64,000 bases of DNA from an uncultured bacterium (GTDB lineage: Bacteria > Cyanobacteriota > Vampirovibrionia > Gastranaerophilales > Gastranaerophilaceae): positions 218,358-282,357 of the forward strand of contig CACYVN010000007.1 of the NCBI GenBank assembly GCA_902777855.1. The letters run 5' to 3'. The translations under genes and the position numbers were made by a program. The first letter of the stretch is position 1, and every line of letters begins with the position of its first letter. The notes under the pieces were generated by a model that did no database searches, was not told the DNA's origin, and saw nothing but the letters and a program-made list of their open reading frames with translations. Of this stretch, positions 45,938 to 54,782 are shown one piece after another.

Positions 45938-47624
45938 ACAATAATTTGTACTCCTTTGTATTTTTAAATTTCGCTATCCATGAATTATTTGGATCATTTG
46001 CAACTAAATATTCATATTTTTCTGAATTATTTTTGAACAGCATTTGAACCCTTTTTAAATCCGATTTGAATGGCATTTGAATTTCAACAGATTCTATCTG
46101 CGTTTCAAGTAACTTAATATCTTCCGTTTTTAGATATTTTTTAACCGATTCAACAATTTTCTTTTTTAACTGTCGCTGACGTACAATTTTCTGTTTATAA
46201 TCCTCATAATCTTTGACATCACCTAAAAGTTTTGCCATTGGATGAGTTTCAGTTACACGTTCAGCAGTACATAAATATTCACTTTTTGGGGTGTAAACTT
46301 TAATACTCGTAAGATCGAAAAGGTTATATTTTATTAGAACTTTACTCTTGAATCCGTACAATCTTTCATCAAAATAATCACAATTTAAGAATCTTATTCC
46401 GTTTCTTTGAATCGTTTTTACTTCGGTTACAAGCATTAAATCGTCAAGAGTATTGATATCAATATTTTGTCTTTTTCTTTCGGATAAAACTTCCGCAACT
46501 GTTTTATCCGGAGCATTCGGACAAGGCTGAGAATTCTTAAAATTCAGCCACATATCAATCATTTTTATTGTTTCTTCAATTGTCGGGATATAATCAATGT
46601 GTAAATTCTTATGAAACTTTTCATTTCGCATCATATATGCAGGTTTATTCTGAATACTGCTTCCGATATAACTTGGAAGTAACTTTTCAAAACCTTCCTG
46701 AAATTCTTTAAAAAATCTTTCTATAACTTTTGCTCTGGCATTATATGGTCGGGCAAATACTGTTTCAATTCCAAGTTTTGAATATAATCCTTTGAAGCCC
46801 AGTTCCGTAAATCCTTTATCATCAGTAAAATACTTCGCTCTGAATGCTCTACCATTATCTTGATAAACAACTTTCGGTATCATATCAAGGTTAATTATTG
46901 CGTTGCGAAGTGCACTTGCGATACATTGTGTATTTTCTTCAAGCATAATTTCATAACCGACTAACGCTGTTGATTTCCAATCCAGAAATCCGACAAGAGT
47001 TGCTCGGCAGGGTTTGCCTGTAAATGGATTTATTACCTGAAATGCTAATTTATGGCCATCGGCTACAAGAATATCTCCGACTTCTAGCAAACTTGCATCA
47101 CGTTTTATATACGGTTCAACTTTGTCAGAAAGTGCTTTTTCTCCGTCACGAGCTAAAATCCATTTGTCGTAATTATTATCTTTAAACCACTTGGCATAAC
47201 GGCGGAATGTAATATCAGCAGGAATAAAACTCTGTCCCTGCTCTTTTAATTTGTACTTTGTTAAAGCAATTGCTTTTCCGATTGATAATCTGTTCGGGTG
47301 CAAAAGCAATCCCATAAATATTTTTATTTCTTCATCATTCAGTACAGTTCTATAATCATTAACACTACTGTATTTGTACTGTGGCAATAACTTTGTATAA
47401 TCTTCAGTTCCATTTAGCATAGCAAGCCAGCGATGCAAACTGCCGCGGGATATTTTACCTAAAATCTCATAGAGATGTGAATTTGAAGTATTATGCAACT
47501 TTACAAAATCATAATCAGCTTGGAGTTTATTTTGAGATTTCTTCCTAAATTTAAGCCACTTGTGAACAATATCAAGTCTTGCGAGTGCTATTTGTTTACT
47601 TTTTTCTGGAGTAAAATCTGCCAT
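45930..47624 (-). CDS. Mu-type DDE transposase (MuA-like)
   Basis: A 564-residue protein from ATG 47624 (AAAGGAG 8 nt upstream); the longer frame to 47648 runs through that site. N-terminal helical DNA-binding region, then the RNase H-like core: D189 (GDILVADGHK), D256 (VVYQDNGRAF) and E302 (ARAKVIERFFKEF), spaced 67 and 46 residues. A Mu_C-like beta barrel and a basic helical tail follow. The protein performs strand transfer for a Mu/Tn552-like element. It starts the operon transposase-B-SAM-HTH. The promoter side carries a phased TTGCAC/GTGCAA array. Confidence 0.92.
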   Translation of the reverse strand: MADFTPEKSKQIALARLDIVHKWLKFRKKSQNKLQADYDFVKLHNTSNSHLYEILGKISRGSLHRWLAMLNGTEDYTKLLPQYKYSSVNDYRTVLNDEEIKIFMGLLLHPNRLSIGKAIALTKYKLKEQGQSFIPADITFRRYAKWFKDNNYDKWILARDGEKALSDKVEPYIKRDASLLEVGDILVADGHKLAFQVINPFTGKPCRATLVGFLDWKSTALVGYEIMLEENTQCIASALRNAIINLDMIPKVVYQDNGRAFRAKYFTDDKGFTELGFKGLYSKLGIETVFARPYNARAKVIERFFKEFQEGFEKLLPSYIGSSIQNKPAYMMRNEKFHKNLHIDYIPTIEETIKMIDMWLNFKNSQPCPNAPDKTVAEVLSERKRQNIDINTLDDLMLVTEVKTIQRNGIRFLNCDYFDERLYGFKSKVLIKYNLFDLTSIKVYTPKSEYLCTAERVTETHPMAKLLGDVKDYEDYKQKIVRQRQLKKKIVESVKKYLKTEDIKLLETQIESVEIQMPFKSDLKRVQMLFKNNSEKYEYLVANDPNNSWIAKFKNTKEYKLLYE

Positions 47625-47736
47625 GCGTATGCTCCTTTGCATACACATTAATCGCTCTTTATCTCGGAAACATCAAGTCCTAAATCTCAATCTCAGAGAT
47701 ATTTCGACACATATCAAAATGTAAGATAAATTATTT

Positions 47737-47862
47737 TTGCACTTTATTGCACAAAATTGCACGAGGCAAATGTTCAAATATATTAGGGGTTTATGGTATA
47801 AAACATGCTGAAAAACAAAAATATCGGTGCAAAATAGTGCAAAAATTGGGACAAAAGTGCAA
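47737..47862. promoter_or_regulatory. Phased TTGCAC / GTGCAA site array upstream of the transposase
   Basis: TTGCAC occurs at 47737, 47747 and 47757, with exact 10-bp steps. The inverse GTGCAA occurs at 47827, 47837 and 47857, with a degenerate site near 47847. The two arms face each other across about 65 bp that may hold the transposase promoter. This fits an operator or transposase-binding element end. Confidence 0.75.
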
Positions 47863-47881
47863 GAATAGTCCGGCACATCTC

Positions 47882-47948
47882 TACACTATAAATCTGCCTC
47901 TATTGCCCTAAACATCGGCACTATTACGATAAAACTCCCATCACAACT
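47882..47948 (-). repeat. 67-bp ORF-preserving repeat, copy 2
   Basis: Ungapped match to 18506-18572. The minus-strand frame reads SCDGSFIVIVPMFRAIEADL-stop and is open back to the tRNA terminator. Confidence 0.6.
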
Positions 47949-47975
47949 GTCCTGAAAACCTATATTTATAACTGC

Positions 47976-48009
47976 AAATAAAAAGAGCCAATTATGGCTC
48001 TTTTTATTT
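47976..48009 (-). terminator. 15-bp hairpin terminator of tRNA-Leu
   Basis: AAATAAAAAGAGCCA pairs perfectly with TGGCTCTTTTTATTT across an ATTA loop. The stem begins at the tRNA discriminator base. Confidence 0.9.
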
Positions 48010-48089
48010 GCCGAAGGCGGGACTTGAACCCGCACAGATTTCTCCATACGCACCTGAAACGTACGTGTCTACCATTCCACCACTTCGGC
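48009..48089 (-). tRNA. tRNA-Leu (anticodon CAG)
   Basis: Acceptor stem GCCGAAG/CTTCGGC, a long variable arm, T arm GCGGGTTCAAGTCCCGC, and anticodon loop TTCAGGT with stem TACGT/GCGTA. CCA is not encoded. A terminator follows directly. Confidence 0.93.
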
Positions 48090-48122
48090 ACTCTGTTTCA
48101 ATCCATTATACAATAAAAAAAA

Positions 48123-48833
48123 TTAAATTCCAACACTTAAGCCTGCGCAAAGATTAATCGACTGACCCGTTACCCCTTTTGCATCATCGGAAATCAGATA
48201 TTTTATCATTCCCGCAATTTCTTTTGGCTCAACAAAACGTTTTTGCGGAATGCAATCAATGATTTCTTCTTTGCTAAACTCACTTTGTTCAACCGAATTA
48301 TTGCCGAGTTCGGTTTCCACCCAGCCGGGGTTAATCGTATTAACCGTTATTCCAAACTGAGCCAATTCTAATGCCGTTGCCTTTGAAAACCCGATTAAAC
48401 CGGATTTTGTTGCACTGTAAAGGCTTGCGTTTGCTTCGCCCATAACGCCGGAAATTGAACCGATGTTTATTATTCTTCCCCATTGCTTTTCTTTCATATA
48501 AGGTACTGCTCTTGCAGTCAAATAAACAGGTGCTTTTAAATTCACCGCAATAATGTGGTTTAATTTATTAACTTTTGTTTTTTCGATTTCGGAGTAAATA
48601 TATTCTCCCGCATTGTTTATAAGTACATCTATTTTATTCTCCGCAATGAAATCACCCAGTTTAGCAAGCTCGTATTCATTAGCCAAATCGCATAATAAGT
48701 ACCCCGCAGGCTTGAGTTCCTTTAGTGCCTGTTCATTTCTTGCACTGACAAAAACCTTATTTTTTACACTTTTTAATTCCTGCGCAATTACCCTGCCTAT
48801 ACCTTTTGATGCTCCCGTAACCAAAATGTTCAT
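48123..48833 (-). CDS. Short-chain dehydrogenase/reductase (FabG-like)
   Basis: A 236-residue classical SDR: NAD(P)-binding TGASKGIG (6-13), NNAGEYIYSE, catalytic Ser in NIGSISG, YSATKSG (YxxxK), and PGWVET. It reduces or oxidises an unidentified carbonyl/alcohol substrate. It is the last gene of a five-gene operon, 3 bp after tcdA. FabG-type activity is possible but no other fatty-acid gene is nearby. Confidence 0.88.
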   Translation of the reverse strand: MNILVTGASKGIGRVIAQELKSVKNKVFVSARNEQALKELKPAGYLLCDLANEYELAKLGDFIAENKIDVLINNAGEYIYSEIEKTKVNKLNHIIAVNLKAPVYLTARAVPYMKEKQWGRIINIGSISGVMGEANASLYSATKSGLIGFSKATALELAQFGITVNTINPGWVETELGNNSVEQSEFSKEEIIDCIPQKRFVEPKEIAGMIKYLISDDAKGVTGQSINLCAGLSVGI

Positions 48834-48836
48834 AAA

Positions 48837-49598
48837 TTAAACCTCAATTAATTTTCGTACTATATATGATGCCATAAAAATGCCCGAACATGAAGCAACA
48901 AATGGTGTTGAACCCGGAATAATTTTATTAAACTCAATTTTTTCACCCGAATTTGTCGTAATTTCTTCTTTTTCGTTAATTTTTTTTTCTGAATGCGGGG
49001 GTTCTTTTGAACAAACAAAAGTTATACCTTCTGTTATGCCTAATTTTTTCAGCTGATAAATTACATTAGACACAAACGGAGCGTTGCGGTTTTCAACATC
49101 TTTCAAATCCGCAATATAAAGTTGTGTCGGATCAATTCGGTTGCCTGCACCCATTGAACTGATAACGGGAATTTTATTTTCGTAACAGGTTTTTAAAAGG
49201 TGAATTTTTGAACGCATTGTATCTATTGCATCTGCAACGTAGTCGTATTCGCTGCCGGCATAGCAATTCCGGCCTGCATTTTTATCATTTTCTGTATAAA
49301 AATCGTCAATAACTTCTATGTTAATATCAGGGTTGATGTCTTTTAATCTTTTTTCAAAAAGTTGTGTCTTTTTTTGTCCGATGGTCGAGTGAAAAGCTAC
49401 ACTCTGGCGGTTTATGTTTGATTCTGATACAGTATCAAAATCAACAATGGCAAGATTCCCGACACCTGCTCTTGCAAGTGCTTCGGCACAAAACCCGCCG
49501 ACTCCGCCTAACCCGAATACGGCAACATGTTTTTGCGATAAAAGTTGTTGTTTTTCTTCGCCCCAGTATAGAATATTTCTTGAAAAAAGTTCGGACAT
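48837..49598 (-). CDS. tcdA: tRNA threonylcarbamoyladenosine dehydratase TcdA (ThiF/MoeB/E1-like)
   Basis: A 253-residue E1-like ATP-binding protein: VAVFGLGGVGGFCAEALARA (25-44), IVDFDTVSESNINRQ, then DAIDTMRSKIHLL. The LGGVGG nucleotide loop and NINRQ are typical. The TcdA/YgdL subfamily is supported by length and the GAGNRIDPTQL and VCSKEPPH segments. It would cyclise t6A37 to ct6A in tRNA. It is part of the BlaI-led operon, 3 bp after the lipoprotein gene. Confidence 0.88.
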   Translation of the reverse strand: MSELFSRNILYWGEEKQQLLSQKHVAVFGLGGVGGFCAEALARAGVGNLAIVDFDTVSESNINRQSVAFHSTIGQKKTQLFEKRLKDINPDINIEVIDDFYTENDKNAGRNCYAGSEYDYVADAIDTMRSKIHLLKTCYENKIPVISSMGAGNRIDPTQLYIADLKDVENRNAPFVSNVIYQLKKLGITEGITFVCSKEPPHSEKKINEKEEITTNSGEKIEFNKIIPGSTPFVASCSGIFMASYIVRKLIEV

Positions 49599-49601
49599 AG
49601 A

Positions 49602-50714
49602 TTACTTTTTCCCTGTCTTATTAAGGCTTGCTACATCAGTTATACGCATAGCGTAGTATGGAACATCCCTGCCGTCTTCTATAAGGAACAACACAAAATC
49701 TTTGTCAAAATAGAAATATCTGATTTGAGGTCTTGGTCCCGGCATTGCAGTTGCTTTCATCATCATTGCAGCTTCGCTTTTTAGTTTTACACCTTCATTA
49801 TCCATTTTAAAATCAATTGTTTCAATGGTTTGGTCTATTTTGAAATCAGAATTTTTGATATTTTTGCCCTCGACATCCTTAAAGCTTGTCATCAGATAAA
49901 GCGAAATATCGGGAACTTTTAATCTGTCATAATGCCCAAAATATTTGCGCTCACTGAATGCTTTGTCCTTAGCTTTTATATCTTCAAAATATTCGTTGAA
50001 TTTTTTGTCATCATCTGTTCTGTATAAAACTACCCTGTCATTTGTCTTGGTGTTCAATTTTACGGCGTAATCATCACCGGAATTATAAAAAAGAACGGAA
50101 ACATTCTTGTAAAGTTTTCCTTCGCTGTTTGAATCTATACCGAAATACTTAATCTTTTCGCTATTTACGGAACCGAATACCCCGTCAGAAAGTTTGTCAA
50201 AAGGTTCTAAGAATTTGAAATCTTTTTTGAGCATTGCATAGAAAAACATTTTCATAGGATTATAAGTGAAATCAAACGCACCTAAAATATCGCTTGTTTC
50301 GTTAAATTTTTCTTTTATTCCCTTTTCTATTTCTTTTTTTAAGTCGGGAGATACGATACCGTATTTTGTATAATAAGAATCTTCACTGATATCAGTTTTG
50401 TTAAATTCTCTTTTATTAAGGTTCTTTGCCGTAATTGTTGTTCCGCCGATAAATTCTATCGGGTGGTGAATGAGATTATCAATAACCTCATTCCAGACTA
50501 TCTGAAATGTCCCAACCCAAAGGACATTGCCTTTTGGCATGTTGTCATTCATTGTGGCAAGAATAATGGCATCAGCTTTTTTGCCATCCTGTGTTTTTGC
50601 CTGAGAGTGAACCTGAATTGCCGTTTCCGATTTTTTAAAATGGCATGCACTTACCACCGGTACTAAGCTGATGGTTAAAAATACAGCTGTTAAAATACCC
50701 AATAATTTTTTCAT
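49602..50714 (-). CDS. Lipoprotein with serpin-like C-terminal region
   Basis: A 370-residue protein with a lipoprotein signal (hydrophobic 4-23, lipobox VSAC, lipidated Cys24). Most of it is unrecognised. The end, about 315-365, resembles serpins: DNEGVKLKSEAAMMMKATAM looks like a hinge plus reactive loop, and FDKDFVLFLIEDGRDVPYYAM like the C-terminal strand pair. Total length (about 345 mature) fits a serpin domain. The similarity is by eye and weak. If real, the protein inhibits a protease at the cell surface or periplasm. Third gene of the operon, 2 bp after the 125-aa gene. Confidence 0.55.
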   Translation of the reverse strand: MKKLLGILTAVFLTISLVPVVSACHFKKSETAIQVHSQAKTQDGKKADAIILATMNDNMPKGNVLWVGTFQIVWNEVIDNLIHHPIEFIGGTTITAKNLNKREFNKTDISEDSYYTKYGIVSPDLKKEIEKGIKEKFNETSDILGAFDFTYNPMKMFFYAMLKKDFKFLEPFDKLSDGVFGSVNSEKIKYFGIDSNSEGKLYKNVSVLFYNSGDDYAVKLNTKTNDRVVLYRTDDDKKFNEYFEDIKAKDKAFSERKYFGHYDRLKVPDISLYLMTSFKDVEGKNIKNSDFKIDQTIETIDFKMDNEGVKLKSEAAMMMKATAMPGPRPQIRYFYFDKDFVLFLIEDGRDVPYYAMRITDVASLNKTGKK

Positions 50715-50716
50715 AT

Positions 50717-51094
50717 CTAATCATCCTTCACGTTCAAATTTTTCCAGAAACTTTTCCAGAAGCCTTTTAAATTTTTTTCGTGCAAAATTGGCGCACTGTC
50801 ATAAAATTCTTTGTAAGAATCTATTATATTTTGAGGCAAATCATCTCCGTTTTCAAGAGTCGTGTAAATAAATTCAAGATAATCATCCTGTTCTTCGCGA
50901 AAGAGAATATCTCTTGCTCTTATATCTTCATCCGCTTCATAGTGAATTAAAGCGTGATAAGCGGCAATCAGACTTTCGTCTTTTGTATCTTTAGGATACT
51001 TCAGCATAGCTTCACGCACACTAAGCTGTCCGAGCCTTACACTGCGCAGTAATTCCGACACAAAAACTCTGTCCTGATTACTATTTTCGGTCAT
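50717..51094 (-). CDS. Hypothetical acidic protein, 125 aa
   Basis: A soluble, helical, acidic protein with LLRSVRLGQLSVREAMLKYP and IRARDILFREEQDDYLEFIY. Not recognised. It sits 2 bp after the BlaI gene and 2 bp before the lipoprotein gene, so it is clearly part of the same transcript. Confidence 0.6.
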   Translation of the reverse strand: MTENSNQDRVFVSELLRSVRLGQLSVREAMLKYPKDTKDESLIAAYHALIHYEADEDIRARDILFREEQDDYLEFIYTTLENGDDLPQNIIDSYKEFYDSAPILHEKNLKGFWKSFWKNLNVKDD

Positions 51095-51096
51095 AA

Positions 51097-51441
51097 TTAT
51101 TTAACTAAAAGCTCAACAGTCTCTTTTTCAACAAAACGAACCATCTTTGAAACATCGCCGTCAAAGAAATTATCAGTAAACTCTTTCATCATATCAAGAG
51201 CCATTTCACGTTTGTCCATTGTAACCTTGTAGAAGAATTTTTTACCGGTTTTGTAACGAACCAAAATGCTTTTTGAAACAAGTCTGTCCATAACGGTTTT
51301 TATTGTAGTATAAGCTCTTTCAACACCGTTTGAAGAAAGTTCGTCAACAACATCCTGAATTGAAATATCCCGATCTTCATTGTCAGAAGTCAGATTCCAA
51401 AAAGTATTTAAAATTTCCATTTCTAAAAAGCCGCAAGCCAT
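51097..51441 (-). CDS. BlaI/MecI-family transcriptional repressor
   Basis: A 114-residue winged-helix protein: EMEILNTFWNLTSD, ISIQDVVDELSSNGVERAYT, TIKTVMDRLVSKSILVRYKT, GKKFFYKVTM. This is the BlaI/Penicillinase_R fold. No BlaR1/MecR1 sensor protease and no beta-lactamase are in the operon. It leads a five-gene unit (unknown, lipoprotein, tcdA, SDR) that it may autoregulate. AGGAG lies 7 nt before the ATG. Confidence 0.87.
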   Translation of the reverse strand: MACGFLEMEILNTFWNLTSDNEDRDISIQDVVDELSSNGVERAYTTIKTVMDRLVSKSILVRYKTGKKFFYKVTMDKREMALDMMKEFTDNFFDGDVSKMVRFVEKETVELLVK

Positions 51442-51575
51442 AATTCACTCCTACTTTTCTATCAATTACTATAATTGTAATACAACATATAAAAAATTTC
51501 AAGTGGTTTACAAAAAAAATAATTCATTCGTTTATATCATGTCTTTTTGGCTATATTATGTCATATTAAAAATGT

Positions 51576-52520
51576 ATGAATATAAAAATCAAGGCGCTTA
51601 TTATTCCTTCAATATTGGCATTTTTGCTTCTTGCGATAAAATTCCCGTTTAAAATTGCCGGTGGCATACTGCTGATAATTTTAGCAGGAATTTCATTAAA
51701 ATTATTTATAAAGAAAGCCAAAAGAGAATATCTTATTTTAAACGGGATAAAAAGTGTGCCCAAAGAGCTTGTTTTTAATAATAACACATTAACAAACAAT
51801 CATTGTATTGTCAGGTATTTTCAAAACAAAAAAATTATTGTTATGGATAATCCTACGTCAAAAGAACGTACCACTCTCAGAGCGTTTGTTGTTGATATGA
51901 CAAATCATGAGAATGTACCTGCTTGCTGGAATGCAATTTGTTCCGTTTACGATGAATACACATATCTTGATACTTTGTTATCTTTTATTGATAAATCAAG
52001 CGGGAGATTAAATATTATGTTTTTAAATCGTGAAGAAAGCAAATTTGCGGTCGAAGGCATGGAAGAATTTTTGCCGAAACCTGAGATTAAAACTCCCCCT
52101 CTCTCAAAAGTTCAGAATAAAAAACTTGTACAAAAAACAGAAGAAAATACTCAAAAAGGTCAGATTATTGTAGATTTTAATGAGTTACAACAGCAAAATA
52201 TCAAGACTTCGGTAAAAAATAATGATTCACAAAATGTTGTTAATATGCAGGATTTATCAGACAGTGACAAAATAGATGTTAATCTTGCAAATGCTCAGAC
52301 TATATCCGAACTACCGGGGATAAATATTGTTATTGCAAAAAAAATTGTGGAATACAGAAATCTTAACGGCTTTTTCAAAAATAAAGAAGATTTTATCAAT
52401 ATTTCTGAAGTAAAAGAACATTTTAAAGCAAAGATATTGTCTATGATTACTGTGGAAAAGTCTTCTGCAGTTGTTTTGTCAAAGGAACTTGAAGCGGAAA
52501 AGGAAAGAACTGTTGATTAA
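51576..52520 (+). CDS. Membrane-anchored protein with ComEA-like helix-hairpin-helix domain
   Basis: A 314-residue protein with two N-terminal membrane helices (about 5-22 and 27-45) and a cytoplasmic middle region. The C-terminal HhH domain (about 235-290) reads KIDVNLANAQTISELPGINI, VIAKKIVEYRNLNGFFKNKE, DFINISEV, which is the ComEA-type DNA-binding motif. Unlike ComEA the DNA-binding domain is far from the anchor and followed by a short tail. It directly precedes the radical SAM gene (2 bp), so it may belong to the Ycf46 cluster. No ribosome site is clear. Confidence 0.75.
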   Translation: MNIKIKALIIPSILAFLLLAIKFPFKIAGGILLIILAGISLKLFIKKAKREYLILNGIKSVPKELVFNNNTLTNNHCIVRYFQNKKIIVMDNPTSKERTTLRAFVVDMTNHENVPACWNAICSVYDEYTYLDTLLSFIDKSSGRLNIMFLNREESKFAVEGMEEFLPKPEIKTPPLSKVQNKKLVQKTEENTQKGQIIVDFNELQQQNIKTSVKNNDSQNVVNMQDLSDSDKIDVNLANAQTISELPGINIVIAKKIVEYRNLNGFFKNKEDFINISEVKEHFKAKILSMITVEKSSAVVLSKELEAEKERTVD

Positions 52521-52522
52521 AT

Positions 52523-53125
52523 ATGAGAATTTATAATATATTAGAAGATACGACAGTTGAGGGGCCGGGCAGACGTTTTTGTATCTGGGTTCAGGGTTGT
52601 AAAAAACATTGCCCCGGTTGTTTTGCAAAAGATACGTGGGATTTTGACGGAGGACAGGAATATAGTGTAGAACAACTTTATTCCCTTATAAAATCTCAAA
52701 AAAATATTGAAGGTGTAACCTTTCTTGGCGGAGAACCTTTTGAACAGGCGCAGGAATTATCAGAGCTTGCGGAACTTGTAAGAAAAAATAATTTGTCAGT
52801 TATGTGTTTTACGGGTTATACAATTGAAGAATTGAGGTCTCAAAATTCAAAATATGTAAATGAATTATTATCTCATATTGATTTGCTTATTGACGGAGGT
52901 TTTGAAAAAGAAAATTTTGATTTGTCCCGTCCCTGGGTCGGGTCATTAAATCAAAGATTTATATATTTAACTGACAGATATAGTGAAAATGAAATAAAAA
53001 AATATAAAAATAAAGTTGAAATGCGTATAGAAACAAACGGACAATTGGAAATCAACGGGATGGGTGATTTTGAGCATCTAAAAAATGATTTTTGTTTACA
53101 ACTTTTGAAAAATATTGTAGAATGA
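52523..53125 (+). CDS. Radical SAM 4Fe-4S protein (NrdG/activase-like)
   Basis: A 200-residue radical SAM protein. The cluster motif CKKHCPGC (C26, C30, C33) follows GRRFCIWVQG. GVTFLGGEPFEQAQELSELA is the GGEP SAM-binding strand. It is short like anaerobic ribonucleotide reductase activases, but no nrdD lies nearby. Its partners here are an HhH protein, Ycf46, a Ycf35-like protein and DUF2997, so it probably serves that uncharacterised system. Confidence 0.88.
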   Translation: MRIYNILEDTTVEGPGRRFCIWVQGCKKHCPGCFAKDTWDFDGGQEYSVEQLYSLIKSQKNIEGVTFLGGEPFEQAQELSELAELVRKNNLSVMCFTGYTIEELRSQNSKYVNELLSHIDLLIDGGFEKENFDLSRPWVGSLNQRFIYLTDRYSENEIKKYKNKVEMRIETNGQLEINGMGDFEHLKNDFCLQLLKNIVE

Positions 53126-53153
53126 TTAAAATGCAGTTTATATGAGGGGTTTT

Positions 53154-54770
53154 ATGGATAATAAATTTATATCACAATTAACAAGGCTTTTCAGAGCAAG
53201 ATTCCCGTACATTTATCTGACAACTTTTGAAGAAGAAAGAGCTATTTCGCTCATAAAAAACATTTCTTCCTCCGAAAAACTTGTGAGAGTACCGAGAGAA
53301 GTTTATATCTGGACTCAGACAAGCGGATTTACTTTAAACGGGCAAAGTATGGAAGGTACAAATATTCCGGATAAAGCGATTGATTTTATAAAAAATGTTC
53401 AGAAAAACTCCGTATTTGTAATGTGCGATTTTCATGTTTACTTTGGGGTAAAGGGTCGTCAACCGGATTATAATGTGGTCAGACATCTAAGAGATATTGT
53501 CAGTAAGCTTAAAACAGATAAATTCAGAAAAAATGTTATATTTTTGTCTTCGGAATTAATTATACCCGATACAATGTCAAAAGAAATAACTGTTTTGGAT
53601 ATGCCGCTACCGACGTTAGAAGATATTAAAACAAAATTTTCAAAAATGGTTACTCAGAATGCTCAGATTGATACATCGGAACTTACCCCCGAAGCTGAAG
53701 AAAAACTTTGTAAAGCAGCACTCGGGTTAACTTTGCAGGAAGCGGAAAATGCGTTTGCTCTTGCGATGGTTAACGATGGCAAGATAAGTATTGAAGATTT
53801 GGATACTATTTTGAGTGAAAAAATGCAGGTTATTAAAAAGACAGGTATTTTAGAGTTTATAAATGCAGAGTATAAAATTGATGATATTGGCGGACTCGAA
53901 AATCTTAAGGGCTGGCTCAGAAAAAGAAATAATTCCTGGTCTGAATCTGCAAAAAAATATTGTCTCCCTTCTCCAAAAGGTGTTTTGATAACGGGAGTCC
54001 CGGGATGTGGTAAAAGTCTGACTGCAAAAGCAACAAGTGCAATTTGGCAATTGCCTTTGTTGAAACTTGATTTTGGTAAAATTTTTGCAGGAATTGTTGG
54101 CAGCTCGGAAGAAAATATGCGAAAAGCTTTGAAAACTGCGGAGGCTGTTTCTCCTTCAATTCTCTGGGTGGATGAAATTGAAAAGAGCTTAAGTGGTATA
54201 AATTCAAATGGAGACAGCGGAACATCTTCAAGAATTTTCGGAACTTTTCTTAACTGGATGCAGGAAAAAACTGCTCCGGTTTTTGTAATTGCAACGGCAA
54301 ATAATATAAGCGGGCTTCCTCCGGAATTGATGAGAAAAGGACGCTTTGATGAGATTTTCTTTGTAGATATGCCTACACAGAAAGAAAGAGAAGAAATTTT
54401 TAAAGTTCATCTTACAAAAAGATTAAAAGATCAGGAGGTCAGCGGAAAAATTCAGGTTAATGATGCTCTTTGTAAAAAACTTGCACAAATGACCGAAGGA
54501 CTTGTCGGGGCTGAAATTGAACAAATAATAATAGATGCCTTATATGAAGCCTTTTTTAATAAAAGACCTCTGGCTTTCGAGGATTTGACAACTACGATTA
54601 AAAATGTAGTGCCTTTATCTGTCACTCAAAAAGAACAAATTATTTCGCTCAGAGAATGGGCAAATGTCAGAGCTGTTGCAGCAACCAAAAAATCCGATAT
54701 GGCTATGTATGCATCAGACAGTGCGGATGATGTTAATGCTTCACGCGGGGGAAGGGCATTAGATGTTTAG
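53154..54770 (+). CDS. Ycf46-like AAA ATPase
   Basis: A 538-residue protein from ATG 53154 (GAGGGG just upstream; ATG 53142 has no site). The N-terminal half is a degenerate AAA-like domain without P-loop (VFVMCDFHVYFG; VIFLSSELIIPDTM). The C-terminal half is an active AAA module: Walker A GVPGCGKSLT (281-290), Walker B ILWVDEIEK (336-344), sensor FVIATANNISGLPPEL and arginine finger in RKGRFDEIFF. This two-part design is that of the cyanobacterial/plastid Ycf46 family. In cyanobacteria it has been linked to CO2 uptake and photosynthesis regulation, which cannot be its role in a non-photosynthetic relative. Confidence 0.88.
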   Translation: MDNKFISQLTRLFRARFPYIYLTTFEEERAISLIKNISSSEKLVRVPREVYIWTQTSGFTLNGQSMEGTNIPDKAIDFIKNVQKNSVFVMCDFHVYFGVKGRQPDYNVVRHLRDIVSKLKTDKFRKNVIFLSSELIIPDTMSKEITVLDMPLPTLEDIKTKFSKMVTQNAQIDTSELTPEAEEKLCKAALGLTLQEAENAFALAMVNDGKISIEDLDTILSEKMQVIKKTGILEFINAEYKIDDIGGLENLKGWLRKRNNSWSESAKKYCLPSPKGVLITGVPGCGKSLTAKATSAIWQLPLLKLDFGKIFAGIVGSSEENMRKALKTAEAVSPSILWVDEIEKSLSGINSNGDSGTSSRIFGTFLNWMQEKTAPVFVIATANNISGLPPELMRKGRFDEIFFVDMPTQKEREEIFKVHLTKRLKDQEVSGKIQVNDALCKKLAQMTEGLVGAEIEQIIIDALYEAFFNKRPLAFEDLTTTIKNVVPLSVTQKEQIISLREWANVRAVAATKKSDMAMYASDSADDVNASRGGRALDV

Positions 54771-54782
54771 AAAGGATTTCAG

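Noticed and set aside
47625-47648. Longer start for the transposase
   Set aside because: The AAAGGAG site lies within this segment, so translation starts at 47624.
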